Source: Paracoccaceae bacterium (GTDB taxonomy: Bacteria; Pseudomonadota; Alphaproteobacteria; Rhodobacterales; Rhodobacteraceae). Taken from it: a stretch of DNA of 36,940 nucleotides. Below, one piece after another: positions 1 through 8,685 of the stretch. Each line of letters begins with the position of its first letter. Position 1 is the first letter of the stretch. Below the pieces are notes generated by a model that worked only from the letters and a program-made list of their open reading frames with translations, had not been told where the DNA came from and searched no databases. Position numbers and translations under genes: made by a program. The DNA is taken from contig CANFSY010000013.1 of assembly GCA_947449875.1 (NCBI GenBank), positions 1 through 36,940 of the forward strand. The letters are read 5' to 3'.

Positions 1-1
1 A

Positions 2-37
2 GCCGGGCTGGACAGCTGGTATAAGCCCGCACAATAA
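2..37 (+). CDS. C-terminal end of ABC transporter solute-binding protein (partial)
   Basis: Only the last 11 codons and a TAA stop lie in the window (AGLDSWYKPAQ). The frame is read back from the stop at 35-37. The short tail, its place directly before two sugar-type permeases, and the hairpin after it all suit the periplasmic sugar-binding protein of this import system. The assignment rests on context; the fragment is too short to identify by itself. Confidence 0.6.
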   Translation, partial: AGLDSWYKPAQ

Positions 38-44
38 CACCTGT

Positions 45-72
45 CGGGGGGCCAAGCGCCCCCCGCCTTTTT
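45..72 (+). terminator. Intrinsic terminator-like hairpin between binding protein and permease genes
   Basis: A perfect 8-bp stem (CGGGGGGC at 45-52 pairing with GCCCCCCG at 58-65) with a 5-nt loop is followed by a run of five T at 68-72. It lies between the binding-protein stop and the first permease. In many sugar ABC operons such a partial terminator or 3' stabilising hairpin lets the binding protein be made in excess over the membrane parts; that role is inferred here. Confidence 0.75.
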
Positions 73-92
73 AAGCAAGCAAGGGAAATGTG

Positions 93-1013
93 ATGGCGAA
101 GGGTAAGCCTGTGCGCTGGCATATCGGGGTATTTTTGGCCCCTGCCGTGCTGGTTTATACCGCCATTATGATCATTCCGTTGTTTGGCACGCTGAACCTG
201 TCGCTGTTTAATGTCACGCAAGCCCGCGAGACGGTCTTTGTGGGGCTTGATAACTTTCGCATCCTGTTTGGCGACCCGCTTTGGGCCGATGCCTTTTGGA
301 ACGCCTTGCGCAACAACCTGTGGTTTTTCGTGATCCACATGATCGTGCAAAATCCGATCGGCGTGTTGCTTGCAGCCCTTCTGTCCAGCCCGCGCCTGCG
401 CTTTACCGCCTTTTACCGCACGGCGATTTTCATCCCGACGATTCTAAGCTTTGTGATCGTGGGTTTTGTGTGGAAGCTGATCTTGTCGCCAATTTGGGGC
501 ATAGCTCCGGGACTGCTGGATCTGGTCGGGCTTAAAGCGTTGTTTTCGCCGTGGCTGGGCAAAGAGGACTATGCGCTGACGGCCCTTGCCCTTGTGTCGG
601 TCTGGCAATTCGTCGGCATTCCCATGATGCTGATCTATGCAGCGCTTTTGTCGATCCCCGATGACGTGATCGAAGCGGCCGAGATGGATGGCCTGTCCCC
701 TTGGGCGCAGTTTTGGAAGATTAAGCTGCCGCTGATTTTGCCCAGTATCGGGATTATCTCGATCCTGACCTTTGTGGGCAATTTCAACGCCTTTGATCTG
801 ATCTATGTCGCCCAAGGTGCCCTTGCAGGGCCGGATTTCAGCACTGATATTCTGGGCACGTTCCTGTACCGCACTTTCTTTGGCTTTCAGCTGCAATTGG
901 GCGATCCGCATATGGGGGCGGCGATTGCGACCGCGATGTTTGCGATTATTCTGTTGGGCGTGTGTGTTTATCTTTTCGCCATCCAGACGCGGCTGCGCCG
1001 CTATCAGTTCTAG
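93..1013 (+). CDS. Carbohydrate ABC transporter permease, MalF/UgpA type
   Basis: This is one of the two inner-membrane channel subunits of a binding-protein-dependent sugar importer (CUT1 type). About six hydrophobic segments are visible, starting with the FLAPAVLVYTAIMIIPLF stretch near the N-terminus. The conserved cytoplasmic EAA loop that docks on the ATPase is seen as IEAAEMDGLSPWAQFWKIKL around residues 190-210. The 306-residue length is normal for the family. The ATG at 93 is preferred to the GTG at 90 because the purine-rich AAGGGA at 81-86 then sits at a proper distance. It is followed after 9 bases by the partner permease. The transported sugar cannot be told from the sequence. Confidence 0.93.
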   Translation: MAKGKPVRWHIGVFLAPAVLVYTAIMIIPLFGTLNLSLFNVTQARETVFVGLDNFRILFGDPLWADAFWNALRNNLWFFVIHMIVQNPIGVLLAALLSSPRLRFTAFYRTAIFIPTILSFVIVGFVWKLILSPIWGIAPGLLDLVGLKALFSPWLGKEDYALTALALVSVWQFVGIPMMLIYAALLSIPDDVIEAAEMDGLSPWAQFWKIKLPLILPSIGIISILTFVGNFNAFDLIYVAQGALAGPDFSTDILGTFLYRTFFGFQLQLGDPHMGAAIATAMFAIILLGVCVYLFAIQTRLRRYQF

Positions 1014-1022
1014 GGGAATGCG

Positions 1023-1862
1023 ATGAGGGCGACCCATCCCGCCAAACGCCAAAGCATCGCCGCCCATGCGGTGCTGCTGACCTATACGCTGATCGCGCTG
1101 TTTCCAGTGTTTGTGATTGTGATCAACAGCTTCAAATCCCGCCGTGCGATCTTTGCCGAACCTTTGATGCCGCCTTTGCCGGGGAATTTTGACCTTGTGG
1201 GCTATGCCACTGTGATGAAGCAGGGCGATTTCTTTCAGTATTTCTTGAACTCTATGACCGTCACCTGTGCTAGCCTTTTCTTTGTGCTGCTGTTTGGCGC
1301 GATGGCCGCTTTTGCCCTGTCGGAGTACCGCTTTCGCGGCAATATGCTGATGGGGCTGTATCTGGCCTTGGGGATTATGATACCGATCCGCCTTGGCACG
1401 GTCGCGATCCTTGAACTGATGGTGGCAACGGGCTTGGTCAACACGCTGACCTCGTTGGTTTTGGTCTATACCGCCCAAGGCCTGCCCTTGGCGGTGTTCA
1501 TCCTGTCGGAGTTCATGAAAACCGTCTCGGACGATCTGAAAAACGCCGGCCGCATTGACGGGCTTTCCGAATACCGCATCTTTTTCACGCTGGTCTTGCC
1601 GCTGGTGCGCCCTGCCATGGCAACGGTGGCGGTGTTCACCATGATTCCGATCTGGAATGACCTGTGGTTCCCCCTGATCCTTGCACCCAGTGAAGAGGTC
1701 AAAACCATCACCCTTGGCTCGCAGGTCTTCATCGGCCAATTCGTGACCAACTGGAATGCGGTGCTGTCAGCCCTGTCTTTGGCCATCATTCCGGTCTTGG
1801 TGCTTTATCTGATCTTTTCGCGGCAACTGATCCGCGGCATCACGGCGGGGGCGGTGAAATGA
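1023..1862 (+). CDS. Carbohydrate ABC transporter permease, MalG/UgpE type
   Basis: This is the second channel subunit of the same importer, 279 residues with about six transmembrane segments. Its EAA-like coupling loop reads KNAGRIDGLSEYRIFFTLVL around residues 170-190, the form typical of MalG-type partners where an Asn replaces the first Glu/Ala region. AGGGGA just before the ATG serves as ribosome binding site. Its stop overlaps the start of the next gene (ATGA at 1859-1862), so the permease and the dehydrogenase are probably translationally coupled. It should pair with the permease at 93-1013 and be driven by the ATPase at 2894-3892. Confidence 0.93.
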   Translation: MRATHPAKRQSIAAHAVLLTYTLIALFPVFVIVINSFKSRRAIFAEPLMPPLPGNFDLVGYATVMKQGDFFQYFLNSMTVTCASLFFVLLFGAMAAFALSEYRFRGNMLMGLYLALGIMIPIRLGTVAILELMVATGLVNTLTSLVLVYTAQGLPLAVFILSEFMKTVSDDLKNAGRIDGLSEYRIFFTLVLPLVRPAMATVAVFTMIPIWNDLWFPLILAPSEEVKTITLGSQVFIGQFVTNWNAVLSALSLAIIPVLVLYLIFSRQLIRGITAGAVK

Positions 1863-2884
1863 CGATACGGGTCCTTGTGGCGGGTTTGGGCAATATGGGG
1901 CGCAGCCATGCGCTGGCCTATCACAAAAATCCGGCGTTTCAGATCGTGGGGCTGGTCAACCGGTCTGCCGTAGATTTGCCCGCCGAATTGCGCGCCTACC
2001 CCCTAAGTGCCGATTTTGCCGAGGCCTTGACGCGCCTTAAGCCCGACCTTGTTTGCATCGCCACCTATTCCGACAGCCACGCCGACTATGCCGTCGCCGC
2101 GATGGAGGCGGGGGCGCATGTGTTCGTCGAAAAACCTCTGGCCACCACAGTCGCCGATGCCAAGCGCGTGGCGACGTGTGCCGCCCGCACGGGGCGCAAA
2201 GTGGTGGTGGGCTACATCCTGCGCCACCACCCCAGCTGGCAACGCCTGATCGCCGAGGCCCGCGCCTTGGGCGGCCCTTACGTCTTTCGCCTAAACCTGA
2301 ACCAACAATCCACCGGCGCGACATGGGAGGTGCACAAGGCCCTCATGCAGACCACATCGCCCATCGTCGATTGCGGGGTGCATTATGTGGATGTCATGTG
2401 CCAGATCACCGATGCCAAACCGGTCGAGGTGCGCGGCATGGGCCTGCGCCTATCGCCCGAAATCGCGCCCGATATGTACAACTACGGCCATTTTCAGGTG
2501 CTTTTCGACGATGGTAGCCTTGGTTGGTACGAGGCGGGCTGGGGCCCGATGATGTCGGACACGGCGTTTTTCGTCAAAGACGTGGTCAGCCCGAATGGCG
2601 CGGTGTCGATCCGGATGCCCGATGATGCCCGATCCGATGATATCGACACCCATACCAAAACCGCCAAGCTGCGCGTGCACCGTGTGGGGCAGACCACCCA
2701 AAATCTGGATATGACCGACGAGCCTGACCATCAGGCGCTGTGCGAGCGCGAACAGGCCTTTGTCGCCCGTGCCATCGCCGAAAACCTTGATCTTGGCCGC
2801 CATTTGCAAGACGCCGTACAGTCGCTTGCGATCTGTCTGGCGGCGGATGACAGCGTTCGCCACGGCCACCCCGTCAAATTGTAA
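1859..2884 (+). CDS. Gfo/Idh/MocA family NAD(P)-dependent oxidoreductase
   Basis: A cytoplasmic dehydrogenase of 341 residues in the glucose-fructose oxidoreductase/inositol dehydrogenase family. The N-terminal Rossmann fold is shown by VLVAGLGNMGRSHA near residues 5-18. The diagnostic EKPLA motif follows at about residue 92, and a VDCGVHYVDVM segment at about 170-180 lies where the family's catalytic His is found. Such enzymes oxidise or epimerise sugars, inositols or sugar acids. Its place between the permeases and the ATPase implies that it acts on the imported compound. The substrate is not identifiable from sequence alone. It starts on the ATG overlapping the upstream stop. Confidence 0.9.
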   Translation: MTIRVLVAGLGNMGRSHALAYHKNPAFQIVGLVNRSAVDLPAELRAYPLSADFAEALTRLKPDLVCIATYSDSHADYAVAAMEAGAHVFVEKPLATTVADAKRVATCAARTGRKVVVGYILRHHPSWQRLIAEARALGGPYVFRLNLNQQSTGATWEVHKALMQTTSPIVDCGVHYVDVMCQITDAKPVEVRGMGLRLSPEIAPDMYNYGHFQVLFDDGSLGWYEAGWGPMMSDTAFFVKDVVSPNGAVSIRMPDDARSDDIDTHTKTAKLRVHRVGQTTQNLDMTDEPDHQALCEREQAFVARAIAENLDLGRHLQDAVQSLAICLAADDSVRHGHPVKL

Positions 2885-2893
2885 GAGGCCACC

Positions 2894-3892
<999 letters not shown>

Positions 3893-4132
3893 TCAAGCTA
3901 AACCGCTTGGTCTGTTGCTTGAATGTGTAACCTTCCTTCGGTCGAGATAAAGGCCTGACGCCTGACCACGCCGCATTGCGTCCCATCGGCGCGAAGGGAT
4001 GGCCGGTTGATGCGGTTCAGGCCTTCGCTCCGATGCAAAAGCTAACCTTCCCTGATGATAAGACCCGTTCGCGACGGGCGGCATCACCTGTGCCTTGGTA
4101 TCACAGCCAAAATGAAACCCAACGTTACCCCC

Positions 4133-4149
4133 GGCTCTGTTGCACAAAT
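4133..4149 (+). repeat. Left inverted repeat of the IS5-family element
   Basis: GGCTCTGTTGCACAAAT, 47 bases before the transposase start, is a typical IS terminus of this type. Its inverted partner is at 5165-5181. Confidence 0.7.
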
Positions 4150-4195
4150 CACCTCAGGGATTCATCTCTTGAATCCAGCGTGGTAGCTGGACGGC

Positions 4196-5125
4196 ATGAG
4201 CAGACCCACACCCCCCACCTACAAGACCAGGAACTGGCCGACGTATAACGAGGCGCTCCAACGCCGTGGCCCGCTGATGATCTGGTTCGGTCCCGCCATG
4301 ATTTGGGAGGCCAAGCCCACCGGCAAACGTGGCCGACAGCCCGACTACAGCGATGCCGCCATCCAGACCTGCCTGACCATGACGGTGCTGTTCGGCATGG
4401 CGCTGCGCCAGACGAAGGGGTTTGTCGAAAGCCTCCTGGGGTTGATCGGCAGAGGCTAGAGGGTGCCGAACTTCAGCACCTTGAGCCGTCGCCAGAAGAC
4501 CTTGAAGGTAAACATTCCCTACCGTGGATCAGGCGGTCCGTTGCACCTGTTGATGGACCGCACAGGTATCAAGGTCGAGGGCGACGGCGAGTGGAATGCC
4601 CGCAAGCGTGGTGGCACAAAGCGGCGTGTCTGGCGCAAGATCCACATCGGAATTGAGGGGAAGACACAGGAAATCCGGGCCACCGAGTTCACCACCAGCG
4701 ATGTTGGTGACGCGCCCATGCTGCTCGAACTTCTGGACCAGATCCCACCAGATCAGGAGATCAGCAGCGTCACTGCCGACGGCGCGTTCAACACCCGCAC
4801 GGGCCACAATGCCATCGCCGCCCGAGGTACAGCCGCGATCATACAGCCCCGCAAGAAGGCTTTGCCTTGGAAGCCCGACAGTCCCGGTGCCCTCGCACGC
4901 AACGAGGCCCTTCGCGTATCAAAACGCTTCGGTCGGACGATCTGGCGACGATGGAGCGGCCATCACCGCCGAAGCCGTGTCAAAACAAAGTTGCATTGTG
5001 TAAAGCTGATGGGCCAACGTCTGGCTGCCCGCGACTTCGACCGTCAGGTTGCCGAGTTCCAGATCCGTGTGGCCGTCCTGAACGGATTCACCGCGCTCGG
5101 CATCCCCGTCATTGAATCCGTGGGA
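4196..5125 (+). pseudogene. IS5-family DDE transposase, inactivated
   Basis: Two same-frame pieces (4196-4456 and 4463 onward) are separated by a TAG at 4457-4459. From my memory of close relatives, the stop stands where a conserved Trp (LDWTVPDFSTLSRR) is expected, so this is an amber nonsense change, not a frameshift. The first two catalytic Asp are still visible in LLMDRTGIK and VTADGAFNTR. The YREK signature expected as GYHRRSRVETKxHCVK is GHHRRSRVKTKLHCVK here: Tyr became His and the catalytic Glu became Lys. The usual stop after VG (5125) is also lost, so the open frame runs on to 5272, past the end of the element. Three independent lesions make activity very unlikely. Confidence 0.9.
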
Positions 5126-5164
5126 TGCGTCTGCCCGGCCAAGGGGAAACTCGGACCCCAGCCA

Positions 5165-5181
5165 ATTTGTACAAAATATCC
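5165..5181 (-). repeat. Degraded right inverted repeat of the IS5-family element
   Basis: ATTTGTACAAAATATCC read in reverse complement matches the left end at 13 of 17 positions. The mismatches cluster toward the outer tip. Confidence 0.55.
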
Positions 5182-5246
5182 CCCCCGGAGGGTAAACCGA
5201 CCTTTGCCGCCATGGCTGCCAATCCAGAACGCTGCAGTCTTCCCTC

Positions 5247-5275
5247 TTGAAATCGTTTTTATTCGCCGCTAGCCT
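5247..5275 (+). promoter_or_regulatory. Candidate sigma70-type promoter of the LacI-led operon
   Basis: TTGAAA at 5247-5252 and TAGCCT at 5270-5275 are 17 bases apart. The predicted start is about 20 bases before the lacI-type ATG. The -35 is good and the -10 is weak. It lies 66 bases after the IS end. Confidence 0.4.
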
Positions 5276-5301
5276 TCGCAAACACCGGTAAGGCGCAGTC
5301 T

Positions 5302-6366
5302 ATGGCAGACCATCCCATCCGCCCTACGATCAAAACCCTGTCCGAGATGACGGGCTTTTCGATTGCAACTATTTCCAAGGCGCTCAACGATTCGCCCGTG
5401 GTCACGCAGGCGACCAAGGCCGCGATCCGGCAGGCGGCGGGGCAGATTGGTTATGCGGCCTCGCTGCGGGGCATGTCGTTGCGCACGGGGCGCACCTACC
5501 AGATGGCGGTTTTGATGCCGGTGGCGGCACCGTCCGGGTTTGAATGGGACGGGGTGGATTATGCGCAGATTCTGTCCGGCATCGCGGCGGGGCTAGAGGG
5601 GTCGCCTTACCGCATGTCGGTGCATGTGGTGCGCGATGCCGATGAAGGCTTGGCCACGGCGCGGCAGGTGGTCGAAGGGCATCTGGCCGACGGGCTGATC
5701 TTTTCGGGCATACAGGCCCAAGACCCGCGCGTCGAATATCTGTGCGCTGCGGGCTTTCCCTTTGTCACGCTGGGCCGCTGCCGTCAGGATTTGACCTATG
5801 CCCATGTCGATGTCGACAGCGACTGGGCCGCTTGGGCTGCGACCGCACGGCTGATTGCGGGCGGGCACCGCCGCATTGCCCTGATCAACCCCGACCCGCG
5901 CTTGTCTTATGCGCTAGACAGGATCGACGGCTTCACCCGCGCCTTTGTCGATGCAGGTCTGCCCGTGCCGCAAGACCTGATCATGGCCGGAGACCTCAGC
6001 ACCCGTTTTGGCAAACAAGCGGCCATCACGCTGGCGCGTTTGCCCGATCCGGCCACGGGCTTTGTCTGCGTGAACGAATCCACCGCCCTTGGCGCGCTGG
6101 CGGGCCTGCGCGATCTGGGGGTTGATATCGGGCGCGCGGCCTCGGTCATTGCGTATGACGATATCAACGCCTCGGCCTATTTTGCGCCGCCCTTAACCAC
6201 CTTCTATCTGCCGATCGAAGACCTTGGCCGCCAATTAGGCGGCTTTCTGCTGCGCCGGCTTGCCGGTGAAGATCCTGCAACTTTGCAACAACTCACCCGC
6301 CCAGACCTTGTCGCCCGGCAGAGCGACCGGCTGGAGCGGGTTTCACCTTGGGAGGGTACCACATGA
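5302..6366 (+). CDS. LacI family transcriptional regulator
   Basis: A 354-residue DNA-binding repressor of the LacI/GalR family. The N-terminal helix-turn-helix and hinge helix lie in residues 9-62 (TLSEMTGFSIATISKALNDS, then the GYAASLRGMSLRTGRT hinge-like stretch). A periplasmic-binding-protein-like effector domain follows. It heads the operon that includes a binding protein, a permease and a GH1 glycosidase, so it most likely senses a sugar or glycoside and represses this operon. AAGGCG lies upstream of the ATG. Its stop overlaps the next start by 4 bases (ATGA at 6363-6366), which means the regulator is co-transcribed with, and coupled to, its probable targets. Confidence 0.93.
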   Translation: MADHPIRPTIKTLSEMTGFSIATISKALNDSPVVTQATKAAIRQAAGQIGYAASLRGMSLRTGRTYQMAVLMPVAAPSGFEWDGVDYAQILSGIAAGLEGSPYRMSVHVVRDADEGLATARQVVEGHLADGLIFSGIQAQDPRVEYLCAAGFPFVTLGRCRQDLTYAHVDVDSDWAAWAATARLIAGGHRRIALINPDPRLSYALDRIDGFTRAFVDAGLPVPQDLIMAGDLSTRFGKQAAITLARLPDPATGFVCVNESTALGALAGLRDLGVDIGRAASVIAYDDINASAYFAPPLTTFYLPIEDLGRQLGGFLLRRLAGEDPATLQQLTRPDLVARQSDRLERVSPWEGTT

Positions 6367-7103
6367 AAAAACTGCAACTCGCACTCGCACTTAGCCTGAT
6401 GGCGGCACCGCTGATGGCGGCTGATCTGGGGGGTGTCACGCTTAAAGTCGGGTCCGACACGACCTCGCCGCCGATGGAGATGGTGGAAGAGGGCACGGGC
6501 AAGATCGTGGGCTTTGATGTCGACGTGGTCAACGCGATCTGCGCCAAGATCAACTGCAAGGCCGAATTTGTCACCACCGGCTGGGACGGCATCTTTGCAG
6601 CCCTTGGCGAGGGGCAGTTTGATCTGGTCGCCTCGGGCGTATCCATCACCGACGAGCGCAAGCAGACGATGGATTTCACCGAACCCTATATGATCAATTC
6701 GCAAGCCATTCTGGTGCGCGCCGAAGATCAGGGCCTGACGCTGGACGATTTCAAAGCTGGCAAGAAGCTGTCGGCCCAAACCAACACAACCGATGCCGAA
6801 ATGGCTAAGTCGATCGTGGGCGAGGGCAATGTGTTGACCTATGACACGTTCAACGCCTCGGTTCTGGCGCTGAAGAACAAGGATGTCGACGGTGTGGTGA
6901 TCAACGGCGCCAATGGTGCCGCCTATGAGGCGCAATTTGCCGGAGAGTTGGTGGTGGGCGTCACGGGCCTTGCCGCTGATCCTTTGGGGCTGGTGTTCCG
7001 CAAGGGCGACGCCAATGTTGCGGCCTTTGACGAAGGCTTGGCCGCCATTGTCGCTGACGGCACGCTGGACGCGCTGAAAGCCAAATACTGGACAGGGAAC
7101 TAA
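6363..7103 (+). CDS. Amino-acid-type ABC transporter substrate-binding protein
   Basis: A 246-residue periplasmic binding protein of the polar amino acid (family 3) type. Residues 1-20 form a signal peptide (MKKLQLALALSLMAAPLMA). The mature part shows GFDVDVVNAICAKINCKAEF and the family hallmark DLVASGVSITDERKQTMDFT, as seen in lysine/arginine/ornithine, glutamine and cystine binding proteins. GGAGGG precedes the ATG at 6363, which is chosen over an upstream in-frame start at 6348 because the signal peptide then begins properly. Neighbours are a LacI regulator and a GH1 glycosidase, an unusual setting for an amino acid binding protein. The ligand may therefore be a glycosylated or otherwise modified amino compound (inference). 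Confidence 0.92.
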   Translation: MKKLQLALALSLMAAPLMAADLGGVTLKVGSDTTSPPMEMVEEGTGKIVGFDVDVVNAICAKINCKAEFVTTGWDGIFAALGEGQFDLVASGVSITDERKQTMDFTEPYMINSQAILVRAEDQGLTLDDFKAGKKLSAQTNTTDAEMAKSIVGEGNVLTYDTFNASVLALKNKDVDGVVINGANGAAYEAQFAGELVVGVTGLAADPLGLVFRKGDANVAAFDEGLAAIVADGTLDALKAKYWTGN

Positions 7104-7110
7104 CCCCACC

Positions 7111-8685
7111 GTGTCGCTGCTCAAACACATCAGGCCCAGCAATCTGGTTATTTTGTTTGCGCTGCCCTTTATCGCCTATCTCTTCGCGGCCTCTAGCGAT
7201 TACACCCGCTCTTTGGCCGCGATTGTGGGGGTAGAGGCGGGGGCGGGCGCGCAGGTGCCGGGGTTTGGCTTGGTGCTTGCGGCTTTTGCCGGCGGTTTGG
7301 GCAGTTTGCGCTGGCCTAGGCTGCGCTGGCCTTTGGCTTGCGTCAGTTTGGGGGCGGCGGTCTTGGTCGCCTTGGGCACGGCGCAGCCGTTTTGGGCGGC
7401 GGCGGTGGCCAATGCGGTGGATGGGTTTACCTCTGACCTTGTGGTGCGGGGCGAAAACCCGCGCCGCTTGACGGATGCCGCCTTTGCCGCGCTGGGCCTT
7501 TGGGTGCAGCGCGGCGCTTGGGCCTATGTGGCCTTGGGCGTGCTGGCACAGGTGTTGCCTGTGCGGGGGCGGTTTTGGCTGACCTTGGGCGTGAACGGGG
7601 CAGGGGCGGTTTGGCTGCTGCTGTTTGCCTATCTCGGCTTTGCTGCAGGGCTTGCGATCACGCTGCGGGCGGCGGTGCTGGCGTATCTTTTGGCCGTTGT
7701 GCTGGGCTTGTTCTGGATCGGCCTGTTAAACCTTGTGCCCGCTCGTCGCACCTTGCCGATCTTTGGCGCGCTGATCGTGCTGTGCTTTGGCCTTTGTGCG
7801 CAACATCTGCTGGCTCCGAAGCAAGGCTTCGCGCTCTACGGCACGCTGAACGGCAAAATTGCCGTCATCCCCGCCACGCCGCAGGCTGTGATAGAGGCGG
7901 TGCGGTCGGGCGATTTCCCCCAAGGCGGCGGGGTTGCGCGTGACCTTAAGACGTTCAAAGACGCGCCCGCCGCCCTTGCCGCCCTTGGCCCTGCCATCAG
8001 CGCGGCACTTTTGCCCGAAGGGCAGGGGACGGGCCCTGTGCTGTGGCAGGTGCAAACCCTGTCGGACGGCCGCAAAACGGCTGCGGCGGCGTTTGGGGTC
8101 TTGGGGCTGGTGCTGGCCCTTTTGACCCTTGGCGGGGCGATCCACCACCGCCACCCGATGTCGGTCGCGGCCGAGTTTCTGGTCGACACGCTGCGCGGCA
8201 TTCCGATGCTGGTGATTGTGCTGTACGTCGGCCTGCCTTTGGCAGGCGCGCTTAAGGCCGGCACGGGCGGCTTTATTGACCCGCCCAATATGCTGCGCGG
8301 CATAGTCGCCATGGCTTTGGCCTATTCCGCCTATCTGGCCGAGATTTTTCGCGCCGGCATCGCCGCAGTGCCTGACGGCCAGATCGAGGCTGCGCGATCC
8401 CTTGGCCTGACGCGCTGGCAAACGGCGCGCCATGTGGTGATCCCGCAGGCGTTCAAGATCGTCATCCCGCCCTTGGGCAACGAGTTTATCGCGATTCTGA
8501 AAGACACCTCGCTGTTGTCGATCCTGTCGATCCGCGATGTCACCCAAAGGATGCGCGAATTCCAGTCGGCCAGTTTTCTGCCCTTCGCCCCCTATAACTC
8601 TGCCGCGATTTTCTATCTGCTGCTGACGCTTATGGCCGCCAGCCTGATTGCCGCCATCGAAAGGAAATTCCATGTCAAACGCTAA
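7111..8685 (+). CDS. Amino-acid-type ABC transporter permease with long N-terminal membrane extension
   Basis: A 524-residue inner-membrane protein starting with GTG. The C-terminal third is a HisM/GlnP-type permease domain with the coupling loop GQIEAARSLGLTRWQTARHV at about residues 430-450 and NEFIAILKDTSLLSI after it. The N-terminal 330 residues add several more hydrophobic segments and a soluble stretch around residues 240-310. Plain HisM/GlnP subunits are about 220-240 residues, so this is a large form of the kind seen in alphaproteobacterial general amino acid systems. It follows the binding protein by 7 bases and overlaps the glycosidase by 14. No ATPase of the matching (HisP/GlnQ) type lies nearby, so it must borrow one or use one encoded elsewhere. 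Confidence 0.9.
   Translation: MSLLKHIRPSNLVILFALPFIAYLFAASSDYTRSLAAIVGVEAGAGAQVPGFGLVLAAFAGGLGSLRWPRLRWPLACVSLGAAVLVALGTAQPFWAAAVANAVDGFTSDLVVRGENPRRLTDAAFAALGLWVQRGAWAYVALGVLAQVLPVRGRFWLTLGVNGAGAVWLLLFAYLGFAAGLAITLRAAVLAYLLAVVLGLFWIGLLNLVPARRTLPIFGALIVLCFGLCAQHLLAPKQGFALYGTLNGKIAVIPATPQAVIEAVRSGDFPQGGGVARDLKTFKDAPAALAALGPAISAALLPEGQGTGPVLWQVQTLSDGRKTAAAAFGVLGLVLALLTLGGAIHHRHPMSVAAEFLVDTLRGIPMLVIVLYVGLPLAGALKAGTGGFIDPPNMLRGIVAMALAYSAYLAEIFRAGIAAVPDGQIEAARSLGLTRWQTARHVVIPQAFKIVIPPLGNEFIAILKDTSLLSILSIRDVTQRMREFQSASFLPFAPYNSAAIFYLLLTLMAASLIAAIERKFHVKR

Larger units (their letters stand above)
4133..5181 (+). mobile_element. Decayed IS5-family insertion sequence
   Basis: About 1.05 kb bounded by GGCTCTGTTGCACAAAT at 4133-4149 and a degraded inverted copy at 5165-5181 (13 of 17 positions match). 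It holds a single transposase reading frame that is broken. No convincing target-site duplication is visible: both flanks are C-rich, so a short repeat would be uninformative. The element sits between the sugar ABC operon and the LacI-led operon, just upstream of a candidate promoter for the latter. The changes in the transposase and in one end suggest it can no longer move itself. Confidence 0.85.

Noticed and set aside
444-1739. Long open frame on the - strand (431 codons) across both permease genes
   Set aside because: It is the antisense shadow of two clear permeases and is rich in His/Gln/Arg with no recognisable domain. No start signal or operon context supports it.
3893-4147. Open frame on the - strand between the ABC operon and the IS
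   Set aside because: It runs into the IS end, has no ribosome binding site and resembles no family I know. The 240-base gap may hold remnants of an older element, but I cannot support one.
5126-5272. C-terminal extension of the transposase frame
   Set aside because: It is read-through past the expected stop and past the IS end, not part of the transposase.
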